From: Blasia pusilla
Lineage: Eukaryota; Marchantiophyta; Marchantiopsida; Blasiales
Assembly (NCBI GenBank): GCA_050084515.1
Contig: CM114274.1
Location: 17,050,001-17,114,000, forward strand
Direction of reading: 5' to 3'
DNA length: 64,000 nt
Each line of letters begins with the position of its first letter. Positions within the stretch are counted from its first letter, which is position 1. Position numbers and translations under genes: made by a program. Positions 49,005-59,760 of the stretch are shown in pieces. The notes beneath the pieces are model-generated. The model saw only the letters and a list, made by a program, of their open reading frames with translations. It was not told the origin of the DNA and did not search any database.

Positions 49005-50189
49005 TCATCCCATTTCTAGACTCAAACAGAAATAGTGGATTGAGATCATCCACCTTCTCCGGGTACACGTTGACATCAATCTTGGGTTGAATACAAAATG
49101 CAAAGTCTTTGTAATGCGAACATGTTGTGAACTTCCTCCGTCTACGAGTATGAAATCGGCACTTGTAAGATTTTCCACTTCGTCTTGAGTGTAATTAGTA
49201 CCTGCAGCAATGGGCAAAATTGTGGGGATATTCCCTGGAGCTCCAATGGCAGCCGGATAAGACTTGCGGAAAGCGCAAAATTCATTTGGGCAGAAGAAGT
49301 ACTTCAATTCATCCGCGGTCCTTGTGAAACGATCAAAGGTTTTGAGTCTCCAAAACCCAAGCAGTGGTCGTCCAGTCCTTGTAAAGTTCTTATTTAGGAA
49401 AGTGCCGCATGCTCTCCTAATGCCATCAGATCTTGCCCTGCAAGTGGATCCACGTCCAGGGTTAAGACGTTGCTCCGAGATATATGCCATCGTTTCAGGA
49501 TGCAATTCACCTCCATGACCAAAATCCCATATTGTTGAACCACCCTAGCCATCGGATGTTGCAAACTTCCACCAACGGGGAGCTTTTGAAATAAAATATT
49601 CACTGATTTTGGAGAAGTTACTCCATCACGGATTTGGGAGCAATCTGGGGTCCCCGAATACCTGGGCGGCGTAATTTCCTAATCCAAATCAATCACTGGA
49701 TTCGTTCTTCACCTGCCTGAAGTCAAGATACTTATCTGGTCTCCATGAGTCTCGCTCGGACTGCTCTACCACCATCTATATGGGACGTCTTGAAACGCAC
49801 CCACGAATATCCCCACCAATGTGTACGTCTTGCTCGAGGGAAGTTCTTGCTACACATCGGTTGAAGGCTTCCACATAGAGTTTCTCATCACCAGATCTCA
49901 CAACCGCCTTGATATAGAGCTCGTACATCGAAGGCCCCCTTCCTTTTGTTATGCCTTTTGTGAGGAAGATATGGGATGCTAGAGACTCTAGCATTGCTCT
50001 TGCCTGGTATTGTTGGCATGCCTCCACAAGTGAAATTCTTTGGCATGCTTGTGACGACCTCCGGGAGGAATGAACACTTTCTGCTCCACTTGTGTTGGGG
50101 CAGAGGGCATTTTCATGAATGTTCAATCTCTGCAACGACCTCAATGTGAGAAGGGAACGAAAATAGCTCATAAGTCAAAGAAATAAGCT

Positions 50190-50560
50190 GCCTATCGGAA
50201 CCAGACGGGTTGCAAGGCCGAGGCATCCCATGAACGACTCTGCGACCTGTCGGTTCCTGACGTGTTGCAACACCCAGGAACCACCTAGTGCAACCGTCCG
50301 ATTCCGAAGGGTTGCAAGTAAATTTGGCTATGCGACTTGCAACCCGTCCTTTTCCGACTGATTGCACACTTAGGCAACCCGTCAACCCATCCTTTTCCAA
50401 CTGGTTGCACTCTCAAGCAACCCGTCAACCCGTCCGATTCCGACGGGTTGCAAGTAAAGTTGGCCATGCAACTTGCAACCCGTCGATTTCCAACTAGTTG
50501 CACACTGAGGCAACCGGTCGGTAAGCGATGGGTTGAACACTCAGGAAACCTGTCGCATCC
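50190..50560. repeat. Palindromic array 1, in an intron of the transposase gene
   Basis: A run of GCAACCCGTC..(A/T)TTCC(G/A)AC(G/T)GGTTGC-type hairpins, about six, separated by short spacers such as AAGTAAATTTGGCTATGCGACTT and ACACTTAG. One copy has nearly perfect arms (CAACCCGTCCGA / TTCCGACGGGTTG, about 50419-50451). The spacers resemble each other in pairs, but the spacing is irregular. Confidence 0.8.
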
Positions 50561-51135
50561 AACAAGTTGCTTGGTTTCTTTGGTTTGAAATCCCTATAGT
50601 GCCCACGCTTCTCAACTTTAGCTACAACTCTTCAAACAATTTTCAGCGAGACAAATTAGTGAACTCACCTCCCGCATGAAGTTTCCCCATTGTCTCATTC
50701 GTACTGTCCACCAACTCAGCCAAGAGCATAACTCTTTGTACTTCCCCTCAATTGCATGTTTCCTCCATCACCCTTGAATTTCTTCTTGGCATTCCATGGC
50801 TTGTTTCAAGGTTTTTCTGTCCTTGCAACGTTGGAGTAGAGTGACATGCTCCGTCCTCTTATTCTCCTTGATGCAAGATTTGGTGTACCTGGTCACCGAC
50901 TGTTGCCAATGGAAAGCATCCAACCTTTCTCTCTCTCCGGTTGAACCTCCCCATCCCAAAACACTTCCTTGATAGCAATCCACCCAGGTTGTGCATTGTC
51001 CGCCATGAACCCATAAATTTCCGGAGGTGGCCTTTTGTTTTCCTTCACCACCTGCAATAAGAGTAACCAACACATCTTCAAACTGCCAATGTCTTCTGCT
51101 TTTACTTCACAGACAAATATAGTTTTGAGTCCCTT

Positions 51136-52136
51136 TGTCGCGACCCTCATGACCAAACAAGTGCCAAGCGGAACATCGGAACATAAGCGGGCTCACGCTA
51201 AGATGGTTTGCGCGTTGGAGTTGTCTCAAAGAGGAGACAAGAGACGAGACGCAAGCGAGGAGTCGCGTTTCAGGTGTTATGTTCGCGACTGAGAAACCTG
51301 GACCAAACGCGGAATGAGACTTGAAAGAAGTCGAGTCTAGGAAGTGGGTTGCCAAAAGGAAGATCCGGATTTGGAACGCCACTAGCGTTTGAGAGTTTCT
51401 GACTGTATTTATGGCCATAACTTTTAGCGCCAAGATGCGTTTGGAGCAAATAAGAGTGCGTTGGAAAGCTTATGGAGAGCCGGTCCAAACGCACCAAAGA
51501 TCACTGCAAACGCGTAAGCAGCGGCCGAGATACAACCCGAAAACGATTGTAAGTGGAGTCGGGTTGAGGACCACAATGAAGGGCCCGACCCTCTTTTCCC
51601 AAAGGGGAGGGGTTATTGGAGAACCCCAGAAGTACTAGTAAGGGGGAAGGTCTCCGAGAGTGCTTGGAACCCAAACCCCACTTTGGGCCGTGGGGCGGCT
51701 CAAGGACATGGAACGGAACGCGAGTTTGGGCGTTGGGTTGGAAAACCTGCACCAAGTCCCTAGAGGCGATTTTAGACATCCCTCTTGGATTTCACACCTC
51801 GACTTAATTACTTGGGTCTCGGTTCAGAACTCACGCGAGGACCGTTGAACAGTTGGGATCGCTAGGCGCGCAAGGGCCGTTTCAGATCCCTGGACTAACC
51901 AGGAAGTCTGTTCCAAGTCTTGAAGGACTTGTCATGTTTTGGAAGCTAGGAACTAAGGAAGGTTGAGCTTGATGAGACGCCGAGTTGAGGACTTGGTGGG
52001 TTGGAACGCCGGTTGGCCCAAACCCGACTAACGAGAGTGCATGTTTGGCTGCAGATCGGCGATGAGTTCGTGACCTACTGAACGCACGCTTCCGCAACAC
52101 TAAAGATTGACGTTCAAGGAGAGTAGGGGCGCGACA
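51136..52136 (+). mobile_element. Solo LTR (1-kb family) in the transposase gene
   Basis: 1001 bp, starting TGTCGCGACC and ending GGGGCGCGACA (TG...CA, with TGTCGCG/CGCGACA inverted ends). It is flanked on both sides by CCCTT (51131-51135 and 52137-52141), a perfect 5-bp target duplication. No internal region or coding frame. The family also occurs at 32.5, 43.7 and 57.2 kb. The insertion sits inside an exon. Confidence 0.92.
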
Positions 52137-53782
52137 CCCTTCTCCACATGGTCATAAACATGAGCATCCATTGTCAACCATCCGTTCAGCACTCTGTAGC
52201 AAATATCAAAGCTTATCCAAGTGTCGTAAAGATCTTCCCCTTCCCTCATTCGATCTATAAGATCGAGGCCACTCAACAGACCTGACGTTGACATTTTGAA
52301 GACAAAGGCCATGGATCCTTCACCTCCATGGCCTATGAATTGCCATCTCTGAATGATTGGAAATCTGGAGTTGGCCTTGATTCTGGCAATGACATCCATT
52401 TTGGCCGTCTTTTCATCCAGTATCCGTATTTGACGCAACCAATTCCGTAAGCATTCAGGATCAGCAAGAAATGCGAGATTTTCCCAGAGTTGTTTCTCCT
52501 CAACAACCGTGATCTCGCCTTGTCCAGGGATTCCAAGCAGTTGTTCACAAATTTGTGATGTTGTTGTTAACTTGATCACTCCAGGCTTTGAACACAGAGA
52601 GTTTCTGTAGACCTCGGCCACTTTCTTCGCCATATCCTCCTTGATGTGTCTCTGAATTGCATCAGTCACAGGCGGAGTGTAGGAGCCAACATGAACTGCC
52701 AGCCTCGTGTACTTTTACGTGGAACCCAAGTCGCAGACAATGAAAAATATGTATGCAGGACACGCTCCAACGCAGAAAGGGGATGCATGACAATGAGGAC
52801 ATCGATGGCCTCCCGGTGGTATGGTGGCACCGACCTCATATGGAGTTTCTACATTCTTGGGAGGGAATTGCGACGTATTGACCGGCCCGTTGCGCTCTAC
52901 ATACGGGCATGCTGGACTTCTATACTCCAAGGCTCCAACGCATTGGCGGAGGGAGACAATCCAAGGACCATCTGGAATTGAAGCACTAGTCCGTTGAAGC
53001 CTGCACCATCGATGACAATCAGACTTTTTGTCCATACCCTTCAAGCGTCCTCCATCTTTCTTTTGAGCAAGACCAGCAAGTGGAGGCAACTCAAAAATGC
53101 AATTACCATTGTACGTGGGCGGCAGCTTGTCGACAAGAATGTGTTTGAATATTTTCAAGGCCAAAAATGATAGCAAACTATTGCCTGATACTCGCAAGAG
53201 GAACGAGTAGGTGGATAAAGGGCCCGGTTGGTGTCCGACAGATCCACTGAGGTTGACAACATCGAGAATTTCTTCAGGAAGTACAACATTGTAACGAACG
53301 TGTGAAGTTGGAGTCAATGCTGGATCTACTGAGCTAGGAATTGCAAGCGTAGAGCTTGGTGCACTAGGAAATTCTTGATCGTCTACTTGGAAAACTGAGG
53401 AATTCAGAGGCAAGCCGTAAACTCTGTATTTACCATTTGCTAGAGGTAGAAGATTCCATACTTTACGGTCTGCAATCACTGGCTAGATTGTCTCATCTAT
53501 TATGTCCTCCGTACCATCCACCCTAACATCCTTGGACACAAAGATGGTTCTAATTAGAAGAAGAAATCGAACTGAGAGAAAATTTTCATCCACTGGTATG
53601 AAAGACTCACAAGCTTGCGGTCGAACGATTTCTGATTGAGGAAGGGCCGCTAGATGACTGCCACAAGTGAGCTTCACATAATTATCCATCCCCAGAAGAT
53701 TCCACCAGGAGGAGACTGAGAATAAGAATAAGGATAAGAATGGGAATGGGAATGGGTATGAGAAAGAGAATGAGAATGTTCA

Positions 53783-53789
53783 ATTTATA
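53783..53789 (-). promoter_or_regulatory. TATA box of the transposase gene
   Basis: On the minus strand the sequence is CTATAAATTG, about 95 bases upstream of the ATG at 53689. A purine/pyrimidine-biased stretch (GAATAAG/GGGAAT repeats, 53716-53775) lies between them and would be 5' UTR. Confidence 0.55.
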
Positions 53790-53879
53790 GTGAATAGGGA
53801 CTCAGATTCTCCTTACAGAATTTGACTGACAAGATGAAGTTTGGTAGGTGAGATTGTCTGACGTGATGGATTCAATTCT

Positions 53880-54590
53880 GTTGCAACCTGTCGAAGTCCG
53901 ATGGGTTGCACAATTTGGGAATCAGATACGTGGGTTGCAAAGCACCCAATTCCATTTTTTATTTCGAGTCCCAATGCAAATTAGAAGCCGTCGGAGTCCG
54001 TTGGGTTGGTACCCCCTTCATGCCGACCCATGGTCTTTTGAGACGATTTTGCTAGCATCAAACACGAGACATCGCTTGCATTTGCTAAGGTAACTTATCG
54101 CTAGGGACTGTTACGGGATTGTCCAACTCAGGGTAGACCTTGTGACCCGTCGGATTGCAAGAGGTTGCCTCGGAACTATCCGTTGTCGCATTGTTACCTG
54201 AGGGATAGAAAAGATTGCAACCTGTCAGTAATTGACGAGTTGCCCAGGTACCTCGCCTATTACCCCAAGATGAGGGAAGCGTGCAACCCGTCGGCCTTCA
54301 ACGGGTTGCTTAAGTCCCTCGCCTTGTAATGCTTACATGAAGGAAGCGTGCAACCCGTTGGCCTCCGACGAGTTGCGCGGATATCCCGCCTTGTTATCCC
54401 AAGACAAGGGAAGGGTGCAACCCCCCGGTCTCCAACGGGTTGTGCGGGTACCTCGCGTTCTTGCCCCAAAACGGTGGAGGCGCCCAACCTGTCGGACTCC
54501 GACGGGTTGCCAGGATAGCTCGGCTTTTTAACCCAAAGAGGACGGATGCCTCCAACCCGTCGGAGACCATCGGGTTAGTAGTTTTCACGT
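53880..54590. repeat. Palindromic array 2, between the two divergent promoters
   Basis: Seven tandem units of 66-73 bp begin at about 54144, 54217, 54283, 54350, 54417, 54484 and 54551, with irregular copies before 54144. Each contains CAACC(C/T)GTCGG..TCC(A/G)ACGGGTTG arms. The spacer is a shared TTAAGTCCCTCGCCTTGTAA-like text ending GAGG(A/G)AAGCG, unlike the spacer of array 3. Confidence 0.88.
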
Positions 54591-54667
54591 CAAGACCTCC
54601 ATAATGGTCGACACGTCGCCGTCGGAATGACGGTGTGACCCAACGGTCAGCCCAACGGCTCGAAAAG

Positions 54668-54675
54668 TATAAATA
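54668..54675 (+). promoter_or_regulatory. TATA box of the accessory gene
   Basis: TATAAATA lies about 190 bases upstream of the ATG at 54867. It mirrors the TATA box at 53783 on the other side of array 2, giving a divergent promoter pair. Confidence 0.6.
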
Positions 54676-56166
54676 GGCTAGGTTCGCTCATTTCAGGTTT
54701 CTCATTTTGCAATCTCGATTGCTCTTCAGCGTAGGAACAGACCAGATACCAAGGGGCGCTTTACACGAGCCACTCATCAAGGTGACTCATCGAGGCGACT
54801 CATCCGAGCGACTCATCGTGCATAGAAAGTAATTTCGTTGTCGAGGAGGTGGCATTTTCAGGAACAATGATGAGGAAAAAAACTCAAGCAAGCAAGGCTG
54901 GGAGCTTCACTCCCAAGTCCAAGACTCCTGTCTCACCATCTCCAGGGCCTCGTTTGGCCAATGAGATAAGGCAGCAAGAGATCTAGGAGCGCGAAAGGGA
55001 AGCGGAGATGCACAGGCATGAGCTTCTTGCAAAACGTGTTAAGGAGGTGCTTGAAAAATAGAATGCTGAGGCTGAGGCGTCGCAGGCCTTGAATAAAATG
55101 ATCGCTGAGGAGAAGCGTGAAAAGAAGCGTCTGGACGCGTCGGTGAGGAGAGCAGAATTGGCAAAAGCTCGAAGGGAAAAAACGATTGCCATTGAAGAAA
55201 CCCTGGCCCGTCCAACCGAAAGTGTTGTGATGCAGGAAATGTCCCCGATGAAGTCCGGGGACACAATCAATATAAAATCGGTTGAGGAAACCGACGAAGT
55301 TCAAGTGACGGACGATGAGGTCATGATGACCGCCAGCGTGGAGATGGTGGACATCTCTGAAGAAGCATGAGAGCAATCTTCCTCGTCTCTTAGCCCGGCG
55401 AAAGATATTGACCTCTATCGGATCGACGAGTTTCCAATGGACTTGCCAGCTCCCGTCCCAGAGCAGTTGGCGGGCCAAGACACCGACCCAATCTTCGAGC
55501 AGGTAAGATACGATCTTTGTTCTTTGAGTTATGTGAAGGCCCATGTTGCAATTTATTGGCAATTCAATGTAGTTTATTGACCTTGTCCCCGTTGTGACAG
55601 GTGGTAAAGCAGATGGAACTGATGGAGGGCCACAACGCCCCGAGAATTCCACTTTGCCGATTGCGGACAATGGAGTACCTCCGCCAAATTCATGTGACGA
55701 GGATATTGCGAAGCTAAGACAATCGGCAGCAACAACATCCTATGTCGCCAACTTCCCTCCGTTCTATGTTCAGCCTTACGATGAACATGGAACCTAAGCG
55801 CTGGTGACGGAGGAGGACTTGGAAGCGCTCAACACATTTTGGAGGATGAGAGATCAAGAATTTAGAAGGGCGATTGAGGAGACGGAATTCAACTGGATGT
55901 GGAACCTATATTTCTTCATGTGGGATGGAAACCACATGTTAATGGCGTGGACCCAGTTTGCATAGGAGCGCCAAACCTCATTGGAGGTGCATTTTTGCGT
56001 GAAGGCAGTCGTGCTACATCCATTCCCTCATCATATTGCTGACGGTGGAGATGGCCATGCATGCCATGAACACGTAAGTTTCCTCTTCCTTCATTTTGAT
56101 TGCTGCAAACCTTCGGACTTGGACGAGTTGTTTAATTAGTGGTAACAAAACATCGGATGCCTTAAA

Positions 56167-56645
56167 GCAACTCAAAGAAGTCCAACGAGTTGCTTGAATG
56201 GCCGCTATTTTTAGGATGTTTTTGGCCAAAAGCAACTCGTCGGCGTCCGACGAGTTGCTGGAGTGGCCGCTATTTTTAGGATATTTTTGGCCGAAAGCAA
56301 CTCGTCGGAGTCCGACGAGTTGCTCGACTGGCCGCTGTTTTAGGATATTTTTGGCCGAAAGCAACTCGTCGGAGTCCGACGAGTTGCTCGACTGGCCGCC
56401 GTTTTAGGATATTTTTGGCCGAAAGCAACTCGTCGGAGTCCGACGAGTTGCTCGACTGGCCGCTATTTTTTGGATATTTTTGTCCAGAAGCAACTCGTCG
56501 AAGGCCGATGAGTTGCTTGACTGGCCGCTGTTTTAGGATGTTTTTGGCGGAAAGAAACTCATCGGAGTCTGATGAGTTGCTCGACTGGCCGTTATTTTTA
56601 GGATTTTTTTGGCCGAAAGCAACTCGTCAAATTCTGACAGGTTGC
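56167..56645. repeat. Palindromic array 3, in an intron of the accessory gene
   Basis: Eight tandem units of 64-65 bp begin at 56167, 56232, 56297, 56361, 56425, 56490, 56554 and 56619. Each contains GCAACTCGTCGGA / TCCGACGAGTTGC arms around one central base; the three central copies are perfect 27-bp palindromes. The spacer is CTGGCCGCTGTTTTAGGATA, then TTTTTGGCCGAAA. Solitary related palindromes follow at about 56720-56750, 56800-56825 and 56850-56875 with the CAACCCGTC form. Confidence 0.93.
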
Positions 56646-57171
56646 ATTCGACGGCACGGGAATGTAATCGGAGTAGGGGAGCTTGATTTTTGGCATCCAA
56701 TTGCAACTTTACTTGAAATTGCGCAACCTGTCAGACTCTGACGGGTTGATATGTTCACTTTTCCTACGGAAACCACTCTCTTAATACAAATTATCTAACA
56801 ACCCATCGGAGTCCGACGGGTTAAAACCAAGAAATCACAAATCTGAATGCAATCCGTTAGACTTTGATGGGTTGCAAAATTTAGCTCGTAGCTACCATTC
56901 CGACCATGAGGTGTGACGACGGGTTGCAAGAACCCATATATCTTGCAAAATTTCTTATCTTGAGTTTAGATGTGCAAGATTGTATGTCGAGGGGAATGTT
57001 ATCCACGACTCGATCCAGGATTGCGATCCGGTGAAGAAAGTGCTAACGACGCACCCGACACAGTACAAGGGGTTCTTGGGTGCCACCCTTGTAAATGAGA
57101 TGTTGGCAAAGGGGGCTCAAATAAAAAAAAGACTTGGGCAAATTTATTTATTTTCCAAGATGCAGCCGTGA

Positions 57172-58191
57172 TGTCGTGCGCCTACTCTCCTTGAACGTTA
57201 ATCTTGTTTGTTGCGGAAGCGTGCGTTCAGTAGGTCACGCTCTCAACGCTGATCTGCATCCAAACACGCACTTCGGTTAGTCGGGTCTTGGATCAATCAG
57301 CGGGATTACTTTCCGAGTTCTCGTCTCGGACTCTCTCTTCAAGCTCAACCTTCCTAGTTTCGCGGTTTCCAACACGGGCAAGTCTCGAAAGACTTGGGAT
57401 GATTTTTCAGTCGGTTCGGGAACTGAAACGGCGTCTCGCGCCTAAGCGGTTCTAATGTCCGATGAACATCCAATGAGTTCCTCACCAAGACTCGCACGAA
57501 GTGAATCTCGGGTTGGAATCCAAGTGTGGCGTACAAAGTCCACTCCCTTGGATCGGGTTTGGGTTTGGGTTTCGCGCCAAACTCCCGTTCCATCCGTGCC
57601 TCAAACGCCGTTTGGCGCCCAAAGTGGGGTTTCGTTTCCCGAGACATCTCAGAGAAGGTACTCCCCTTACTAGTACTTCTGGGGATCTCCGGGGCCCCTA
57701 CATTTAGGGAAAGACACGGGCCCCTCATTGGCCCTCAACCCGATTGCTCTCTGAATCGTTTTCGGCCAATATCTCAGCCTGTACTTATGCGTTTGCTGAG
57801 ATCTTTGGTGCGTTGGAAGCGTCTCAAGATCAGCTTTCCAACGCGCCCTTATTTGTCCCGAACGCATCTCGGAGCTCAACGTTATGGTCCTAAACACAGT
57901 CAGATTCTCCCAAACGCTAGCCGTGTTCCAAACTGGTTCTCACCTCTTTGGCAACCAACCTCCAAGACTCAACTCATCTCAAGTCTCGGATCGCGTTTGG
58001 TCTAGGTTTCCTGGTCGCGACCACTAACGCATGAAACGCACAACTCTGTTCCACGTTTCGTCTCTTAGACTTTTCCAAGAGACTCTTCCAAACGCCTCTC
58101 CAAAGCGCAAACCTCGCGGCGTGAGTTCCTTTGAGTTCTGATGTTTCGCTTGGCGCGTATTTGGTGTTGTTTGGTTATGAGGGTCGCGACA
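57172..58191 (-). mobile_element. Solo LTR (1-kb family), opposite orientation, in the accessory gene
   Basis: 1020 bp that aligns in reverse with the LTR at 51136-52136. It starts TGTCGTGCGCC and ends GGTCGCGACA. CGTGA flanks both ends (57167-57171 and 58192-58196), a perfect 5-bp duplication. No internal region. The terminal CpGs are mostly kept, so it looks younger than the copy at 32.5 kb. Confidence 0.92.
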
Positions 58192-58457
58192 CGTGACAAT
58201 CCTTTGCTGGTTGAAGATACAGGCCGCCAAGAAGAGCGCTTCATTGGGGCTGGAGCGGAGGGAGAAAGTGTCTGTGTTTGAGCGTGCTAGGTTCATCCAA
58301 GCTACAGTATCTGCAACAACAAAGTACAATGCAAGCAAGATACAACGCTACATTGCCATTCTCAACCCCAAACTTGGCCCCGATTTCTACAAGGAGTCGA
58401 AGGAAATAATCAAGCGCCAATGGAAGAGGGATGAAGATCCGCAGGGTTGGATTGGGG

Positions 58458-58776
58458 ATTGCCATATATATCGCTACACAACATACATCTTCAACTACAC
58501 CACACAACACCAATCTTCCCCACACACGGGTCGATCCACACATGTACAAAAATCAACTCATACATATACATGGAGATCACACAACCGCCCCCCTAGCTGG
58601 CAGTTGGATCCCCCCAACTCCAGATAGAAAATATCACATCTCTCTAACATGACCTACTACCCTATACACATCTCGGACACATCCATCGTCCCGTGGGAAC
58701 CACATCAAGAGGGGGGGTCAAACATGACATATGCCACCCTCGAGAACAACCATCACATACCAACATGGTGGCTGCA
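58458..58776 (-). mobile_element. Copy C: 3' tip of the methyltransferase/PHD element
   Basis: On the minus strand: second half of the PHD finger (TMLVCDGCSRGWHMSCLTPPL, then RWMCPRCV), a stop codon at 58662-58664, then a polypurine-like G tract (58584-58591) and about 125 bp of terminal repeat ending near 58458. It shows that the finger is the very C-terminus of the polyprotein. The rest was displaced by the gypsy element at 58777; copy B continues where copy C breaks (GGCTGCACCACGGG). Confidence 0.8.
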
Positions 58777-59129
58777 TGTAACCATCTTTTGTTAATCATA
58801 GTTAATTTAGAATCTATGACATGAAGCGCATAAGTGGGAAAGAATCAACCAAAAAGGGAAAAGACAAGATACATGAGATAAAGATGAGAGTGGGGCCATA
58901 GGTTGGTGAAAAGGGAGATAAGGATGAGGTTGAGGAAGATAAGGTTGGGACATTAGACTCCAAAGGAGATTCTCTCATGCTATGAGAGTAGGACATGTGG
59001 CATAAGGATAAGTAGAGCTAATTTGTCTTCATTGTACCTATCTCTAAGTATATAAAGGAAGAGAAGAGGCCTTGAGGGAATTCTACCTTTGAGCAACTCT
59101 AGAGTGGTTCCGTGAGCTGGAGAGTTATA
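58777..59129 (+). mobile_element. 5' LTR of a Ty3/gypsy element
   Basis: It starts TGTAAC at the exact break in copy C and ends GTTATA one base before the primer site. GTTACA would be the mirror end, so the final CA has become TA. Length is 353 bp. A TATA box (TATATAAAGG, about 59049) lies 80 bp before the end. The 3' LTR is outside the window. Confidence 0.8.
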
Positions 59130-59130
59130 A

Positions 59131-59150
59131 TGGTATGAGAGCAAGGTTGC
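59131..59150 (+). promoter_or_regulatory. Primer-binding site (initiator Met tRNA type)
   Basis: TGGTATGAGAGCAAGGTTGC closely follows the complement of the plant initiator methionine tRNA 3' end (TGGTATCAGAGC...), with about three differences. It is one base after the LTR. This primes minus-strand DNA synthesis. Confidence 0.8.
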
Positions 59151-59760
59151 TCTTCCAACGAGAGTGGATTACCCCTCTGGGAAGGATGACTAAGTAATGA
59201 TATACTGTTTAGAGTAGATAGGTTGTTAGAGGCTGGCAGTGGTTATAGAGCTGCAAGTAGAGTAAGGGGGAAGGGATGTTTTGAAGGTAATGGATGGAGG
59301 GGGAGCGAGAGTGGCTCATAATTTCCCGTTTCTTAATCCGTTCACCATCAAACTCTTATATGTAGATAGACACTGGTTCATGAGATACCTCGTATATCAC
59401 TTTGGTGAAGTTTTCATGATGCAAGTGATGGAGTCTCGCTATCCGGTGATCCTCCCTATTGTTACATATGATCGTGTGTGGGATTGCACTATTTATATAT
59501 TATTTTAGAGGAGATATTGGGAATGGATTTGAATAGGCCCCCACAAGTGTTTTTTAACACTCGATGTATAGTCCATGTGGTTTGTCAACCTAAGATAGCA
59601 TATAGAGAGTTTATGGTGAGGAAGTTTGGTCAAGAGTATTATAATGAAGTCATTGCGTCAACACAGCCTTTTGTAGTGCCTATTGTGCGAAATTGGCAGG
59701 TGTATATCTTGATCTTATATTAGAGTGATAGTAAAGGGTCAGGGGAAAGTCGGAGCGATC
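59151..59760 (+). other. Leader of the gypsy element with two short open frames
   Basis: Frames at 59281-59508 and 59478-59723 (NRPPQVFFNTRCIVHV, REFMVRKFGQEYYNEV) are longer than expected for a leader. They may be pieces of a small upstream protein or the start of gag broken by frameshifts. Neither is recognised. Confidence 0.3.

Larger units (their letters stand above)
49005..53689 (-). pseudogene. MULE-like transposase gene, broken by a solo LTR and stops
   Basis: Minus strand, start ATG at 53689. One frame covers 53689-52142 with in-frame stops near 53480 and 52715. It contains a GCM/WRKY-type zinc-binding segment (CHRWCRLQRTSASIPDGPW, LRQCVGALEYRSPACPY, HRCPHCHASPFC). The transposase core follows: WQFIGHGGEGSMAFVF, DTWISFDICYRVLNGWLTM, then after the LTR EIYGFMADNAQPGW and, in a shifted frame, DAFHWQQSV. 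Removing the LTR and one CCCTT duplication joins the two sides in frame. Possible introns are one ending near 51055 and one from about 50655 to about 50135; the second holds palindromic array 1. The last exon (LCPNTSGAESVHSS ... ISLVEACQQYQ) runs with stops to 49005. MULE-type is inferred from the DDE-like pattern and zinc finger. Confidence 0.6.
54867..58457 (+). pseudogene. Accessory gene of the DNA transposon, unknown function, broken
   Basis: The start is MMRKKTQASKAGSFTPKSK at 54867. Exon 1 (to 55502, donor CAG|GTAAGA) is a Lys/Glu-rich coiled-coil (HRHELLAKRVKEVLEK, NKMIAEEKREKKR) with in-frame stops at 54984, near 55060 and near 55368. After a 98-bp intron, exon 2 (from 55601) carries FPPFYVQPYDEHGT, ALVTEEDLEALNTFWRMRD and WNLYFFMWDGNHMLMAW, ending at CAC|GTAAGT (56069). 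The next intron holds array 3 and ends near 56973. Exon 3 (CDPVKKVLTTHPTQYKGFLG) is cut by the solo LTR 57172-58191, then continues (RRE-rich, FERARFIQATVSATTKYNAS) until copy C at 58458. The exon 1/2 junction is out of phase. No known domain was recognised. Pairing with the transposase suggests a transposon accessory protein. Confidence 0.55.

Noticed and set aside
54933-55670. A 245-residue minus-strand frame
   Set aside because: It is the antisense shadow of the coiled-coil exon of the accessory gene. Its Phe/Leu/His-rich composition is what the complement of Lys/Glu codons gives.
56167-56645. CRISPR-like array (palindromic repeats of even spacing)
   Set aside because: The spacers are copies of each other rather than unique, the context is eukaryotic with introns, and no cas gene is present. 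It is a tandem satellite built on a palindrome.
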